DNA from: Cryptomeria japonica
Taxonomy: Eukaryota > Streptophyta > Pinopsida > Cupressales > Cupressaceae
Direction of reading: 5' to 3'
Length of the DNA: 64,000 nucleotides
Assembly (NCBI RefSeq): GCF_030272615.1
Contig: NC_081410.1
Coordinates: 143,253,349-143,317,348 of the forward strand
Shown piece after piece: positions 36,761 through 48,941 of this stretch; positions within the stretch are counted from its first letter, which is position 1, and the number at the start of each line of letters is the position of its first letter. Position numbers and translations under genes: made by a program. Under the pieces are notes generated by a model. It worked only from the letters and a program-made list of their open reading frames with translations. It was not told the DNA's origin and made no database searches.

Positions 36761-39271
36761 TAAGCATTTGTGTCATTTTGTCACATGATCACTCGTCTAT
36801 GCTCAATCTTATGTTCAGTCCATTTCCTAGATATCTATTCATGAAACACTTCAGAATCTAAGGTTGTTCCTCTTTAATATTATCTTTTGGTTGGGATGCA
36901 TACTCGATCTGTAAATAGAATCACTTATTGTATCTTGATATCAACATCTTCTTATTACCATATCTCACATACTTAATCAATTGCCCTAAGTCATTGTGTT
37001 TTCTTAGGTGAAGATGTGGCTAGTGAAAAATCTAAAATCCTAATTCAATGCCATTGTAATTATCTAACCAATGTGATGTTCATTGATTATGAGCCAATGC
37101 ACAAAATAATAAATGACAAGAACAAAAGCAATATCAAAAGATCAAAACAAAAGCATGAGCAAGAAAAGAAATATCAAGAAAAGCAATTTAATGCAATGTC
37201 AAAATGCTTGGCTATGGGAACATGTGAGTAACTCCATCAGGGCTATGGAATCCTGGCTGGAAATGGAGAAATATTTGTGAGATTACAATGATAACCTCAT
37301 AGAAGCTGTAAACGCTTACTGGCAGTGAGGCTCTATTCAAGATACTTTTGAAGTCAGGATAACTCACGCAGCTAGTCACGTTGGAATCTAAAGATTACAC
37401 TGATCATGTGAGTTGCAATCAACCTAGTTGCACATACATGGGTAATCAAAGACTAAGTACCTTGATCCAGTTTGGGATTCTTCTTCCCTTTTGAGTATGA
37501 TTCCTAGTCACTAGATACGTTCGGTTGAATTTTCCAGAGGTTCTAAGTGTGGGTTTGGTCTCTATCTTTGAAATGTTCAAGAACACTTATTTAGGTGGTG
37601 CTATATGTTCTAATGATTTCACACATCACCATTTTTTAAATGGAGACCTCTACACTTGAGGGAAAGTTTCATCCACTCCATCATTCCTATCACATCTCCC
37701 ATTACCCTTCTTCCAATGTCCATTACCCTATCTACATCCATCTTGTTTTTCTATCTTTGATCTTGAAATAAGATAGGGATATTCATAAGAATTAGGCATC
37801 CTCTCTACTTCACCTTATCAATATCCTCTAGTCCATATCCCTTATCCTATCTATTCCTTGCTTCTATCATCCATCACTGTCTATGATCTTGCTTCACCTT
37901 ATCCATACCCTCTAGTCCATATCCCTTATCATATCCATTAATTTCATCATCCATCATTGTTTATGATCTTGCTTCTCCTATCCATATCCTATCTTCATAC
38001 ATATCCCCTTTTTTAAAAAAAAAATAAAAATCTTTCAACAAAATCAACAAACAAAAAACCTAAAAATCAGATAAAGTCTTGAAAAAATCCTAAAAATTAG
38101 ATAAAGTCCTAAAAAAATCCCTAAAAAATAGAAAATGTCATGAATAAATACCAAAAGAATCAAATACGATTCTAAATAAATCAATTAAAAAACATCGAAA
38201 AAATACCAAAAGCAATAAAAAACATTTGAATATGATATTGAAAAACCCCAAAAACATCGAAAAAGCTCTTGGAAAAGAACTAAAAATCCAAAAACAATCT
38301 GAAAAACTTGCAATAAAAGGTGTCGCAAGAATCAAACACCCTAGAAAATATCAAGCAAACACTTCACACGAAGTTCACAAAGGATAAAACTATCTTATCG
38401 AAATATGCAATCAAGCTGATCAAATTGTCTTATCAGTCATATCAAGTGATCATTATCTTGTTTTAAACAGAAGAAGAATACACTCGAAACCAGACATGTT
38501 AGTCTTAAACGGGGTCCACATTTTCTGAGATCAATCATTATCAACCATCACATCAAACAATTAAAGAAAAGGCACAAATTAGTGTGGTTGCTGAATTTGG
38601 TCCTAATTAGTCTGTATCTTTTATCATTTGGTGATAGTCATGTTTCTATGCTACTCAAGGATGTCCACAAGTGACTAGAGAGTTGGGATGGGCATGATCA
38701 TTTTCTTTGTTTGTTGTTTGTGGTGTGGACCAATGAAGTTCTGGGATAATGGTGCCATGAGCGTTTGTGATTGGTACATTCATTTGGCAAGTATCCCGTG
38801 ATGGATAACTATGCTTGTGACTACTGCACATACCTCAACCCCTAGCATTATACCCAGAATAGAGGGTTCATTCCTTGTCTACAATGTGTTTGTTTCTGCA
38901 ATGAGATATGTTTACATCTTGGTTCCTTATACCATAGTGTGCTAAACTCCATTATTACATAATAAGGCTCAATGATGAATATATATTGCACTATGAATAA
39001 AGGCACACAAGTTCGTGTATCTATCATCATCAATCATTTTCATTTTCATTTCATTTTTCTTAGTTTTGGTGATTCTTTCTCTTAATCAATCTCTCATCTA
39101 ACATATCCTCACATCTATTCTCTCTAATCTTTCATGTCTTCTTTCATCTAACATTCTTCTTCTTGAGAGAGAGAGAGATCATTCATGTCTTTAATGCACA
39201 AACAATCTCTTGAGGGAGCATTATACCCTAAGCGTTGTCAGGGCATATTGAAGCGGGAAATTTTTTAATTT
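36761..39271. other. non-coding retroelement tail
   Basis: No domain recognised. Short phrases such as CATATCC, CTTATCC and TCTAGTCCATATCCCTTATC recur at 37840-37940. It leads into the hairpin and polypurine tract at 39.27-39.32 kb. Confidence 0.5.
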
Positions 39272-39316
39272 TCTTTGAAACAATGTTGTCTCGACATTGT
39301 TTCAAAGAGGGGAAAA
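39272..39316 (+). promoter_or_regulatory. hairpin plus polypurine tract before a 3' LTR
   Basis: A perfect 15-bp stem (arms at 39272-39286 and 39294-39308, 7-base loop) overlaps the polypurine tract AAAGAGGGGAAAA (39304-39316). The LTR starts on the next base. The tract primes plus-strand DNA synthesis in LTR elements. Confidence 0.8.
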
Positions 39317-40235
39317 TGTAGACACCTAAAAAATGTCTCACTAATATCATACTAATTATTCAACTTATTAATTAAATAATTATTTAATTATTTAATTAAA
39401 CTAATAATATTCTTCTAAATTAATTTTAATCATCATCATCCATCTTCTAATTTTTTCAATTTCCATCTCTTCATTAATTAATCTTTCAACCCTTTCTCAA
39501 TTATTAATTAAATATCAATCATTTAATTAATTACGATTTAAATTCCTTAATTGAATAATCTTTATGATTTAATTAAATTTCATTTCTAATGATTAAATAA
39601 TTTTGTTTAAATTATTTAATTAATTCATTCATTCTCCAAATCCCGAAATTTGGATTTCAATTAATTTCATCTAATTTCATCTTTCCAAATTCACGTTACA
39701 CCAAATTTCAATTTCATCACATTTCAAGTTAATGTGCATTTGAATTTCATCATTTGAAAATCAAAATTTCAATTCAAAAGTCATACATCACATGTTGAAA
39801 ATCATGACTGATTGGTCAAATCAGTTAACTAACCAGTTAATTTAGTTAACTCTCCAATCTCCACTTTTAACTCTCAATTACCTTTTTCTAACGTCAATCA
39901 ATTCAGTCTTCTCCCTAGTCAATTCAGTTAACTAGCTAATATATCTAGTTATCAATATAATCAATTGAGTTATCTCTCCAATCTATCCACTTAACAGATC
40001 AATCAAAGGAGTTAACATAACAATCAAATCAGTTTAACTGTCAATTAGCACTTGAGTTCCATTTCTCACCCAATTTGTCCCAAAAATCTATAAAAGAAAC
40101 ATCATTTCTCCATTTCAATCAATCAAGATCTTTGAATTAATTGTGTCTAATATATGCAGAAATCCGAGTGCAATATCTGAGAGCCACCTACAACACAATA
40201 TTGGAGAAGAACAATGGAAGACATGATTCAAAATA
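39317..40235 (+). repeat. gypsy 3' LTR (right end approximate)
   Basis: Starts TGTAGACACC, nearly the same opening as the LTR at 9.5-10.3 kb. The U3 part is rich in TTAATTAAAT palindromes (39360-39610). CTATAAAAG at 40089 is a likely TATA box. I could not place the CA end; 40235 is a guess from composition. Confidence 0.65.
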
Positions 40236-43040
40236 GGGAGTTTTTTAATTATTCATTTTGCATCTATTTTATTTATTTATGTTTAGGATTTACTTAATTA
40301 GTTAAGGAATTAGTGATTTCCCTTTTACTCTAATAAGATTTGATTTACCTAATGATTTTAAGCATGAAAACAAAAACCATACCAAAATCACATGCAAAAA
40401 TAGGTTTGCACAGATTGGATGCAAACAAATACCCTCAAATCATGGTCTTTGTTAGCTGAACTGCAAACTATGAGGTGAATTGACTACTGGTATGCAAATC
40501 ATAGATTTAAAAGTAGATCATAGTTTTAATTACTCCTAAGATCTCAAACATGCATAAAGATAGAGATTACAAGTTTAAATAAAAATATCATCACATGCAA
40601 GTCTAAGCCTTGCAACCTATAAGAAATTTTTATGGCCTCACATGCATATAAATGACTTTACATGCCAGATGAAAAATTGAAACCCTTTACATAGTGTATT
40701 CAATCAAAAAATTCATTATATGGATATAATGATCCAAAACCCCCTAAATGTGCTTTTAATCTGCTTAGCTCTCTACTACACATTATTTTGCAAAGATCAA
40801 ACATAGAAAGACAAAACAGATAAATCTTGGTCTTGTGTAAACAAAATACATCTTTTCATATAAACTACATGCAATTTTACTATACCAATATTTCAAGCCA
40901 TAACATCACTTTGAAACCATGTAAGAATTTAGATCTTTTTGAAGAATGACAATGCTTGGTCAAGCCACAAAATATGAACAATCAAATTCGCCTTCAATAG
41001 TTAGAAAATGAAAGTATGCAATACATAGAAGAAAATATGAAGGCAATGGTCAAATAAATTAATCTTATAATAAGTTGTATATTTTATGTAGAAAAGAAGA
41101 GCAACTGTCACCTAGAATAGTGGTATGCAATCTCAAGAAGTCACACCTAAACAAGCTTATCTCCTAGCAGGATCTTCTACTATAAATTTTATCTTCTATT
41201 AAAATTATCTTCAAATAGGAGTAATCCATGCAAAGTATGAATACTCTAGAAGAAGTAATATCCTAAGAATGTGCTACACTAACAATTAGGGGTTTTCTCT
41301 TGTTCATACTATTACTATTATTCTTTTCCTTGATACATGTATCCTTTTGGTCTTTAATATTTTAGTTCCCAACACAATCATGATGTTTTGATAACTTTAA
41401 CGTGCCCATATAGATTAATTTATCCTAATCTCTAGTGAATGCCTTGGCAAAGTCATCGGAATAAAGAATTGTGAATCTTTATTTTATGACAAACATAGTA
41501 ACATAATGTATAGAAATAAATATTGAATAATCAAATTTAAATTTTTGAAATTACACTTAAAATTAATTGATATTACTTCTTCCAAATGTTGCAAGCTTTT
41601 ATTTATATTCTTACATACTTCAATTTTGTGATAAGTCCTAAATGTTTTGATTAGATAAAAGATGGGATAGGCCTATTATTGGTACATAACAGCCATACAG
41701 GTGCACAAGGGGAATTCACAAGCAATGAGATCATCGAAAACGCAAAAAACAAAAAAGTCAGCTCATTTTTGAAAAGGATACTTTTGACTGGAGCATCAAC
41801 TAGTAGGAGAGAGATCCCTATCAATAAAAACTACCTAATCACAACAGAGGTATTTAGGAGAACCTTGAACCATCTACCAATGGAAACCCCTTACACTAGA
41901 ACAATGCGATCAATGGAGAGGACAACAAACATCAAGTTTTGAAAGGCATCCTAAAACTTTTCACCTAAAGAGCCATTACGAACAACATTGTTCATAGTAA
42001 CAATATCATAGGGTTTTGATAGGTATCCCTAAACTTTTGACTGAAAGAAAAACTTGCAAACAACCCATAGAAGGCCACCTCAATAGGTTAGTTATTAATA
42101 GAAATACAAGAGAAGAATCCCAACAAGAACAAAAATAGAGACAAATGAATCCCAACTCTAGCACTGAATAGGAGGCCTCAAGGGGAACAAACCCAAGGGA
42201 AAAATCACTTGACAAGGGGAGCGGGGTTCAACGATAGAGAACCTAAAAAATAATAGGATCCCCCAACAACAGAAGGAATCTAGCATAAAAGAAAATTCAT
42301 AAGAAATAGGGTGCTCTTTGGTTAAACACCCACAGGGTAACTAGCCCTCAACACCTTTCCACAATCCATGCACCACAACCCAAAGAAAACTTCTATAGAA
42401 AAAAATGTCATAATTCTCGAGAGTGAAACCACTCAACCCCCATAAACCTCTATTAGAAAAATGGTCAATGAAGATCCAAGAACCTTCATGGCCCACCTCC
42501 ATAGGGACTCTAGAACAAGTGAAGAAAGCATCCCTCCCAGAACCCTTTCCAGATAAGTAAGGAATGCCAAAAGAAAGTCTCACGAAAGAAGAGACAAAGC
42601 TACCCCACTCCAGAGACCAACAACACCAAAGAAAGTCACTTGAATCAACACAAAATCCCACCTCGATAGGACCAGTACTAAACAAAGGAGCCCAAAGAAG
42701 CACACAAGCCACTTTCAGGAGCCAAACCCAAGTGATGCTACTCCACTAGAGAGTGAGAGAAGAGAAGGAATGGAGCCCCAAAGCACCAAAGGGCACAAGA
42801 AACAACAAGCCTAATATGTTCTCAAGTAAAATTAACTAGACTTAGGAGATAAAGTCCTAAATGTTTTATTATTATATAAGCACGGGGATGACCCTGAACC
42901 GAGAACAACATAAAATTACATAGTTATATCACCAAGCAAAGAACAGCCACCCAGAAACCAAAAATCAGAGCCCACCCTTCAAAGAATAGTCCTAAGTGTT
43001 ATTAACATTACTTTGACTTAATTAATTACCTAGCATTACT
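40236..43040. other. non-coding, possible LINE-related insertions
   Basis: AAGTCCTAAATGTTTT occurs near 41634 and 42852, and the block with GTTATTAACATTACTTTGAC recurs near 42998 and 45868, so a larger segment has been broken by insertions. No protein motif was recognised at 41650-42850. Confidence 0.45.
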
Positions 43041-43830
43041 TAGTTGACATACTTAGCGCACAAGCTGAATAATCACATATTAAAAATTCCTCTATCGTTT
43101 TCCACAAGTTCCTTGCTACTGTGAAACCCTATGACATCTAAAGAAATACACAATTCTCTAAGCCATGGGTGCACCAATACTAGGAGTATAAAGATATACT
43201 CGCTAGGCTGGATTGAAGCTGATCCTATAAGGAAAAAGCTATTCTATAAGAAAATGGGTACATCGACACAGAGTGGCGGGGACAAATTACATGTAAAACC
43301 AAACACAAATCTCTAAGATTAATAAGAATGCCTCTGGATATGGACTCTAGAAATCTCATTCCACATGTTTATTTTTCTGTAAGAGTAAAGTAACATATCT
43401 TTGCTGGCTGAGAGTGATATAGATTTAGAAATGAGAGAAGAAAACCTCTTTCCTTGAAATGCGTGAATTAACACAAGAATAATGGTAAAGAATAATCCAT
43501 TGGTCAAGAAGGTGGGGTATGTATCTCATTTCAATTACTTTTCATCGTGGATTCCACTAACCGACCAATCAATTCAAACGTTTTTCCCACATCCAAGTTG
43601 TTTTTATTATTATTTTATTTTGTATAGGGAAAGGGTATCACTAGCCGTATAGTTAACTTGGCATAACCTAAGCTTTGATTTTGCCATTTTTTATTTTACA
43701 TGTAATAAAAATTTTCTATTATTTTGTTTAATTGTTTAGTTTGATTATCATAAAATTTGAATTAAATTCACCTATTTTGTATATATGCCTTACACTATAA
43801 AGCCTAAGAATAAGTTGTCTCAAAACAGAA
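43041..43830 (-). other. copy of the NLR upstream flank
   Basis: From TACTTAGCG(C)ACAAGCTG onward it matches 48968-49460 in order and orientation (CTAAGCCATGGGTGCACCAA; AGGCTGGATTGAAGCTGAT; GTCAATTCAAACGTTTTTCC). Homology stops about 20 bases upstream of where the start codon would be, and the coding exons are absent. The far part (AATAAGTTGTCTC near 43810) also matches 58.6 kb. Confidence 0.85.
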
Positions 43831-43919
43831 GGGGGCCTGGTTTAGGGCCTATAGCTGAGGGGATGGACACAATTATCCTCCTTGAAACACATGAATATGA
43901 GGGTTGCAAAATTCAAATT

Positions 43920-44190
43920 TTGAGGGTTACACAAAGATGTCAGTTTGGAATGAGTTAACTGAAAGCAACAAGGGATATGGAGTGGTAACAATTTTAGTAA
44001 GAGACTCTTGGAGAAAAATCATACAAGTAGAAAAGGAAGACTCAAATAAGTAGTATATATGGGTAAAAATAGAGGTAAAGGAGAACATAATTTATCTTGC
44101 AGCATGTTACTTTTCTCCTCATGGCTCAAAATTCTAAAAGAAGACCCATATGCAATGTTGAGAAAGGATATATCAGCATAACCACAAAGG
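43920..44190 (+). pseudogene. LINE endonuclease-domain fragment
   Basis: The frame reads KGYGVVTILVRDSWRKII, then, after one TAG, YIWVKIEVKENIIYLAACYF and SPHGSKF. It resembles the central strands of the L1-type apurinic endonuclease. It is truncated on both sides. Confidence 0.6.
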
Positions 44191-44586
44191 TAAAATCAAT
44201 TTTAAACTCCTTACTAACTCAAAGAAAGCAGTTCTCCTGGCATTTGACATAGCTGTTAAGGAGAATACCAAAATCAAAGCCTCTTTGGGTATCCCCATGT
44301 TCCCCATGTTCAATGTTAGTAGGATTTCCAGCTTTATTTCCTTCTCCTTTCCCTTGGTATCCCCGGTTTTTCCAATTTTAGACTTTTTCATATTCGGTGG
44401 ACTAGAACCCTGTAAATTGGGGTTAGAGATATTATACTTATTGGTAGCCCATCTAGGATGTTTGTTTCTTCTATTGTTACCAGTGCCAGGTGTAATATTT
44501 TGTTAGGGGTCCTCCTCTTGAGAAGGACGGTATTCCAAATCATCTGACACATTGAGGTCCAACCAATTCATAGCCCTATCAAACTC

Positions 44587-45210
44587 TTATTTGTCCATCT
44601 CCATATCAGACACATAATGTACATCAGTGTTGGCCGGAGAGTTGAGGGATTTAACCGTCGGGGAGGGTTTAACCCCATGATCCTTAGCATATTCCATGAT
44701 GAGGATGATTAACCGAGCCTTATGCACAATAGGGTTGTCACTATTTTCGGCATGATTCGCTAGGCTATTTTCAAGAGAAGATAACAAATAGAAAGGCAGA
44801 GAAATTCTTTTGTTGTGCCTAAAATGGTTTAATATCATAAAGTGGTAAGAGAAAATATTGGCATAGCGTCCATCAAGAGTAATGTACCTCATAATCACTT
44901 CGACCATCTCCAGCCAAAGTGATTGCAGGTCCTTCCTATTATAGTCGACGTCCTTCATCTTTCGCACCCTTTTTCTCTCGCTTTCTTTGTCAAAGAATGC
45001 CGCAATGACTTCTTCCGTTGTCTTCCTCTCTTTGTAAAACTTCTTGCCTTCCATATGCGAACCAGATATCTTCACAATGAAGGTTTCATCAATTCTAAAC
45101 TCCACTCCAAAAGTCGTGAGGATGCCTTTCTCCCAACTGTTCACAAAATCCTCTGTCACTTTTGGGTCATTTCGAAGCCTCTCGAGATATGACACAAGGC
45201 CTCCATCCAT
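44587..45210 (-). CDS. retroelement-associated ORF, family uncertain
   Basis: A 207-codon open frame on the minus strand starting MDGGLVSYLERLRND. The central part (DGRYANIFSYHFMILNHFRH, then SLPFYLLSSLENSLANHAEN) resembles ORFs often found in conifer and other plant transposons (Transposase_32-like), by pattern only. The C-terminal part is Pro/Ser/Asp rich. No catalytic residues can be named. Its position between two LINE fragments suggests a transposon origin rather than a host gene. It starts about 15 bases inside repeat-like DNA with no visible promoter. Confidence 0.5.
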   Translation of the reverse strand: MDGGLVSYLERLRNDPKVTEDFVNSWEKGILTTFGVEFRIDETFIVKISGSHMEGKKFYKERKTTEEVIAAFFDKESERKRVRKMKDVDYNRKDLQSLWLEMVEVIMRYITLDGRYANIFSYHFMILNHFRHNKRISLPFYLLSSLENSLANHAENSDNPIVHKARLIILIMEYAKDHGVKPSPTVKSLNSPANTDVHYVSDMEMDK

Positions 45211-45449
45211 AATCTCTATCCATAGCTCTCTATTTTTTTTTCCAATTCTCGTAGAAAGTAGGCTCCATTATGTTTTTGTCGCCTCCCATGAGAAAATTGC
45301 CTGTACAACAATGGATGAAGTTACCAAACCCAAACTAGGTAATGAAAAACTAGATACAAAAGAAGACTTTAGAAACCCTAGTGTTGGATTTCGAACTAAA
45401 ATCCCACGAACAATTATTATTCATTTGTCAGTCTATCATCATTAATGCG

Positions 45450-45840
45450 CTAAGAATGGCTAATACATTCGACGTCCTTTCTCATCAGTTCACACAATTG
45501 TATCAAGAAATTTTCCTTTTTCGTCCACCACTGTATGTCCACATAATCCACACCAATGTTCGCCAGGTGGTCCGCTAGCATGTTACCTTCCGGATAAATG
45601 TGGGAGATTTTTAAATCATCCTATTTGGTAATCATAATGTGGCACTTTTGAATCAAATGCTTGATAGTCTAATTGAGATCATTTGTTTTACTCACACACC
45701 TAATGATATTTAGAGAATCACTCTCAAGCCAAACTTTTTTGAACCCTTCTCTGATAACCATGTGTAACCCAATGCAAGCATCTTTAGCCTCGACATAGTG
45801 GTTTGTTTGGGTGCCTAGTGGGAGTGCCACTGACAAAACA
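45450..45840 (-). pseudogene. LINE RNase H remnant
   Basis: On the minus strand: EAKDACIGLHMVIREGFKKV, then WLESDSLNIIRCVSK, then IYPEGNMLADHLANIGVD. These are the conserved blocks of the RNase H at the end of plant L1-type LINEs. Two stops lie between blocks. Confidence 0.75.
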
Positions 45841-45849
45841 AGCCAAGCA

Positions 45850-46970
45850 TTGTGGATAAAGTCCTAAATGTTATTAACATTACTTTGACTTAATTAATTG
45901 CCTAATATGTTCTAAAGTAAAATTACTTTTAATCTTACCACTTTATCTAAAAAACTTCATAATTATTTTCCATATGTGCTTGTGTTTATATAGTTCTTAA
46001 AGAGTAATATTAGATCAAGAGACTTAATTATAAGGAAACCCTGAAATTCATATTAATTATTAAACTGATTAATTTTATCAATGTCTACAATAGGCTTAAC
46101 TTTCTTAGTTTTTTTTATTATGAGAGATCATTTGTCCCTAGGAAATAAAATCATCTTAGTTTTCCATATGAAAAATTTGTAGGGCCTTAAAATATGTACT
46201 CTTTATTGTTCCATTAGTCTATAATTGAAAATAATAGTTTAACATTCAATAGTCAAGGTATAGTAGAGTGGGCATGTAGGTTGATTATTGGAAAAGAATG
46301 TTCATGGCAAGTGTGTGCATTGAGGATATGGTACTTAAGTGATAAAGCCAATGGGTAAACACTAGAGGTCACAAGAATAATAATGTGTTAATGAACGACA
46401 AGAGACAAACAAAGGTGACAAATGATGAAATTGTGTCTAGGAAATAAATTAGAGCCATCATGAAGTAGGTATGTTGGTTAGAAAGTGAACCCAATTCTTA
46501 GTACTCATCCAATGTATGCTATGAAATTTGTGTAGTGGAGGGTACACCAAGTATTGGTATACCAAGGGTACCACAAATTAGTATCCTTTGAGAACCTCAT
46601 AAAACTTCATACTTCTTACCTCAACAATTGTAAAACCTTAAAAATTGTGAAATTTGGTATGTTATAGAACCTAAAGCCATATACTATTGTTAAAAAAATA
46701 TACCTTTGTATGCATTTTGGAAAAAGGATGAAGGCTTTAGATAGAATGTTTATATTTAAGCTAATGAATGATATTCCTAGGTTTTGAGCCCTTATATAAT
46801 GACAAGGTAATGTTAAAATGAGACCAAACTATGTCATACCATGTGTTATTTACAAAAAATAAAGATCACTAAAAATACTCTTGTTCTATTAAAAAAATAA
46901 CCTTAATTCTCTCAAAACGTAATATAAAAATACTAATCTAAAACATTATAACTCTAATACCATATAAGAT
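45850..46970. other. AT-rich, nothing recognised
   Basis: Apart from the short repeat of 42.99 kb sequence near 45.87 kb, I see no coding or structural signal. Confidence 0.5.
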
Positions 46971-46971
46971 T

Positions 46972-47232
46972 TTAAGGAAAAAGAAAACCAGCATGTAATG
47001 CCTAAAAATTACTGTAGAGAATATCATGACAGAATATCAAAAATAAAATATATAAATTGTTGTAATTCAATTGATAAAAGTTGCAAAACATAAAGAAGAT
47101 TAAGAAAAAAAAAGCAAACTAACATATAATGCCTAAAAATTACTTTAGAAAATATCATGATACCAATACCAAAAATAAAATATACAAATTGTTATTCAAT
47201 TGATAAAAGTTGCAAAACATAAAGAAGATAAG
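46972..47232. repeat. tandem duplication of about 129 bp
   Basis: Two copies sharing AATGCCTAAAAATTACT and TTGATAAAAGTTGCAAAACA, starting near 46972 and 47101. It lies about 240 bases on the intron side of the last N-terminal NLR exon. Confidence 0.85.
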
Positions 47233-47472
47233 GTAAGAAACGGTGGACACGTCATCCAATAAAAAATGTAACTCTCAGTCTCGAAGAATGGAAAGAGTAA
47301 CCTATTTTTTCCTCAGTAATAAAATAAAGATGTTTTGGAGTGTTTCTCAAGGTAATTTTTTCGCTCATTCACACTTTCTTGAAGAATTAATTAAAGAGAG
47401 CAAGTGTAAAAAACTAAAGATCTAACAAAATTTTGTATGTTATACAGAACGAATAACTTGTTTTTGAGTTAC

Positions 47473-48941
47473 CTGTGCCCTCCGGAAAGACTTGTGGTAA
47501 TATTTCTTTTCTAACCGTCTTCTGCCTTAATATTTCTTTTGTGACCGTCTTTTGCTGTAATGTTTCATCAAGAACCTTTGTTGTAGCCGTCAAATTCAGA
47601 TCCATATAGAGCTCACTTATCTTGGTGCGAATACCGCTCAATTTCTCAGAGTTTACACTTGATTTCAAGAAGCTGCAACATTAAAAGTATTTATTAAATG
47701 GAGAAACAAAAGAAAATTAAGTAAAGAAAGCATAACATCGTAGAGGAAATGATGTGCTGACTAACCTGAAAAATTTTCCCGACTGTAGTTGGGATGCGCA
47801 ACTTAGAGATCCTTCTAAAATGTATTGAAAAGCTTCTTCAAATTTCCCCTTTTCTTCTTTTATATGAATTTTTAACTTTGTAATATGAGATACAAGCTTG
47901 ATCATTTGTTGCAAGAGCTCTACACATTCATTCCTGTTTTCGGATACTTTTACACATTTTGAGACTAGATAGCCTACCATGGAAAGCCCTGCAACTGCCC
48001 AATGCACCTGCCCAATTTGCTCAAGTATATCTCCTACAATTTTTGTTGCTTCTCCCAACTGAAAAGAGCTATCCTGTAATCCAAGTAAAGCACGGGTAAG
48101 AGAACAGGGAAAAATGTATCGAGAGAAATATATTTTATTAAATGCAATGTGCAAGTAACTAACTTTAGTGTGTATCAAAAATGTGATTTGAAATGTTGAT
48201 ATAAATAAAAACATATAATAAAAATTCAGAAATGTTGATACAAATAAAAACACATAATCTAATATCATGACGATGGATCACAAAAGGAAATGTTGATGCA
48301 AATAAAAATGTATAATTTAACATTCTGATGATGGATTATAGAATTGATGTCAAATCCAAAAACAGCACACAGGGTTGTGGACAACTGACCTTACTGTCGA
48401 TTTTTATTTTCTCTGTATGATCATTAACAAATTTTAAAAAATCTCCTCCGTTCTGGATAATGGAAGCCCAGTTTGAGAGCTTGTCTGTATCAGGAGAACT
48501 TGTAGATGGAGTATCTGTTGTAGGCTGCAAACAATAACAAGAATTGAACACTATGAAAGGCCTCTCATCATTATTTTACCCTTTGAATTGAAAGAAGATC
48601 GAGCTTATACTAACCTTTTGGGCCGTCCTTAAGAAATCTTCAAAGGCTTTGATAAAATCATCTCCCTGACTTTCAATGTCGATTTTTTGGAAACTGCTGA
48701 TAACTTCTTGGAGCGTGGGTAGTGGCTTTTTGGAAGTAGAAGGTGGTTGTGGTGCTGTGGATGATGGCTGTGTGGAGGAGATCACAATCTGAAGTTGATT
48801 AGGAGAATCTGCTGATGGGTTTCTGGAAGTAGTGAGTAGATCTTGTGATGAGGATGTGCAGGGATTTACAGAAGGATTTGGTGGTGCCCTTTCTGTGGGC
48901 TTTCTTTTCCAGCACCAACAACAATTACAAGAAGGACCCAT
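47473..48941 (-). CDS. NLR N-terminal exons: Cys-rich start and helical domain
   Basis: Four exons with clean splice sites: 48615-48941, 48390-48524, 47766-48073 and 47473-47672 (phases 0, 0, 2, then 1 at the exit). The ATG sits in GCCATGG and an in-frame TGA lies nine bases upstream, fixing the start. Residues 1-14 (MGPSCNCCWCWKRK) suggest a palmitoylated anchor; Pro3 argues against myristoylation. A Ser/Pro/Thr-rich linker follows (about 20-75). Exon 3 encodes amphipathic helices (VHWAVAGLSMVGYLVSKC, then NRNECVELLQQMIKLVSHI) like the four-helix RPW8/HeLo/MLKL group, an inference. The last exon ends VFPEGT, then phase 1, matching the NB-ARC exon at 22154. Joined, 323 residues precede NB-ARC. 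This could be a membrane-acting cell-death domain. Confidence 0.8.

Larger units (their letters stand above)
22155..47472 (-). other. putative 25.3 kb intron (or gap between two NLR fragments)
   Basis: Donor CACAG|GTAAC at 47473/47472 and acceptor TTTACAG at 22155 are both phase 1, and joining them yields PEGTVGIEGQVKAVNELLD, which reads like a normal NLR linker entering NB-ARC. The interval is filled with retroelement remnants. Giant TE-filled introns are known in conifers. The alternative is two paralogous fragments with the same ancestral exon structure, favoured by the upstream-flank copy at 43.04-43.83 kb within this interval. Confidence 0.55.

Noticed and set aside
42341-42712. A 123-codon minus frame rich in Trp, Phe and Ser
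   Set aside because: No domain or homologue recognised and the region looks like repeat DNA; composition mimics the antisense of LINE sequence.
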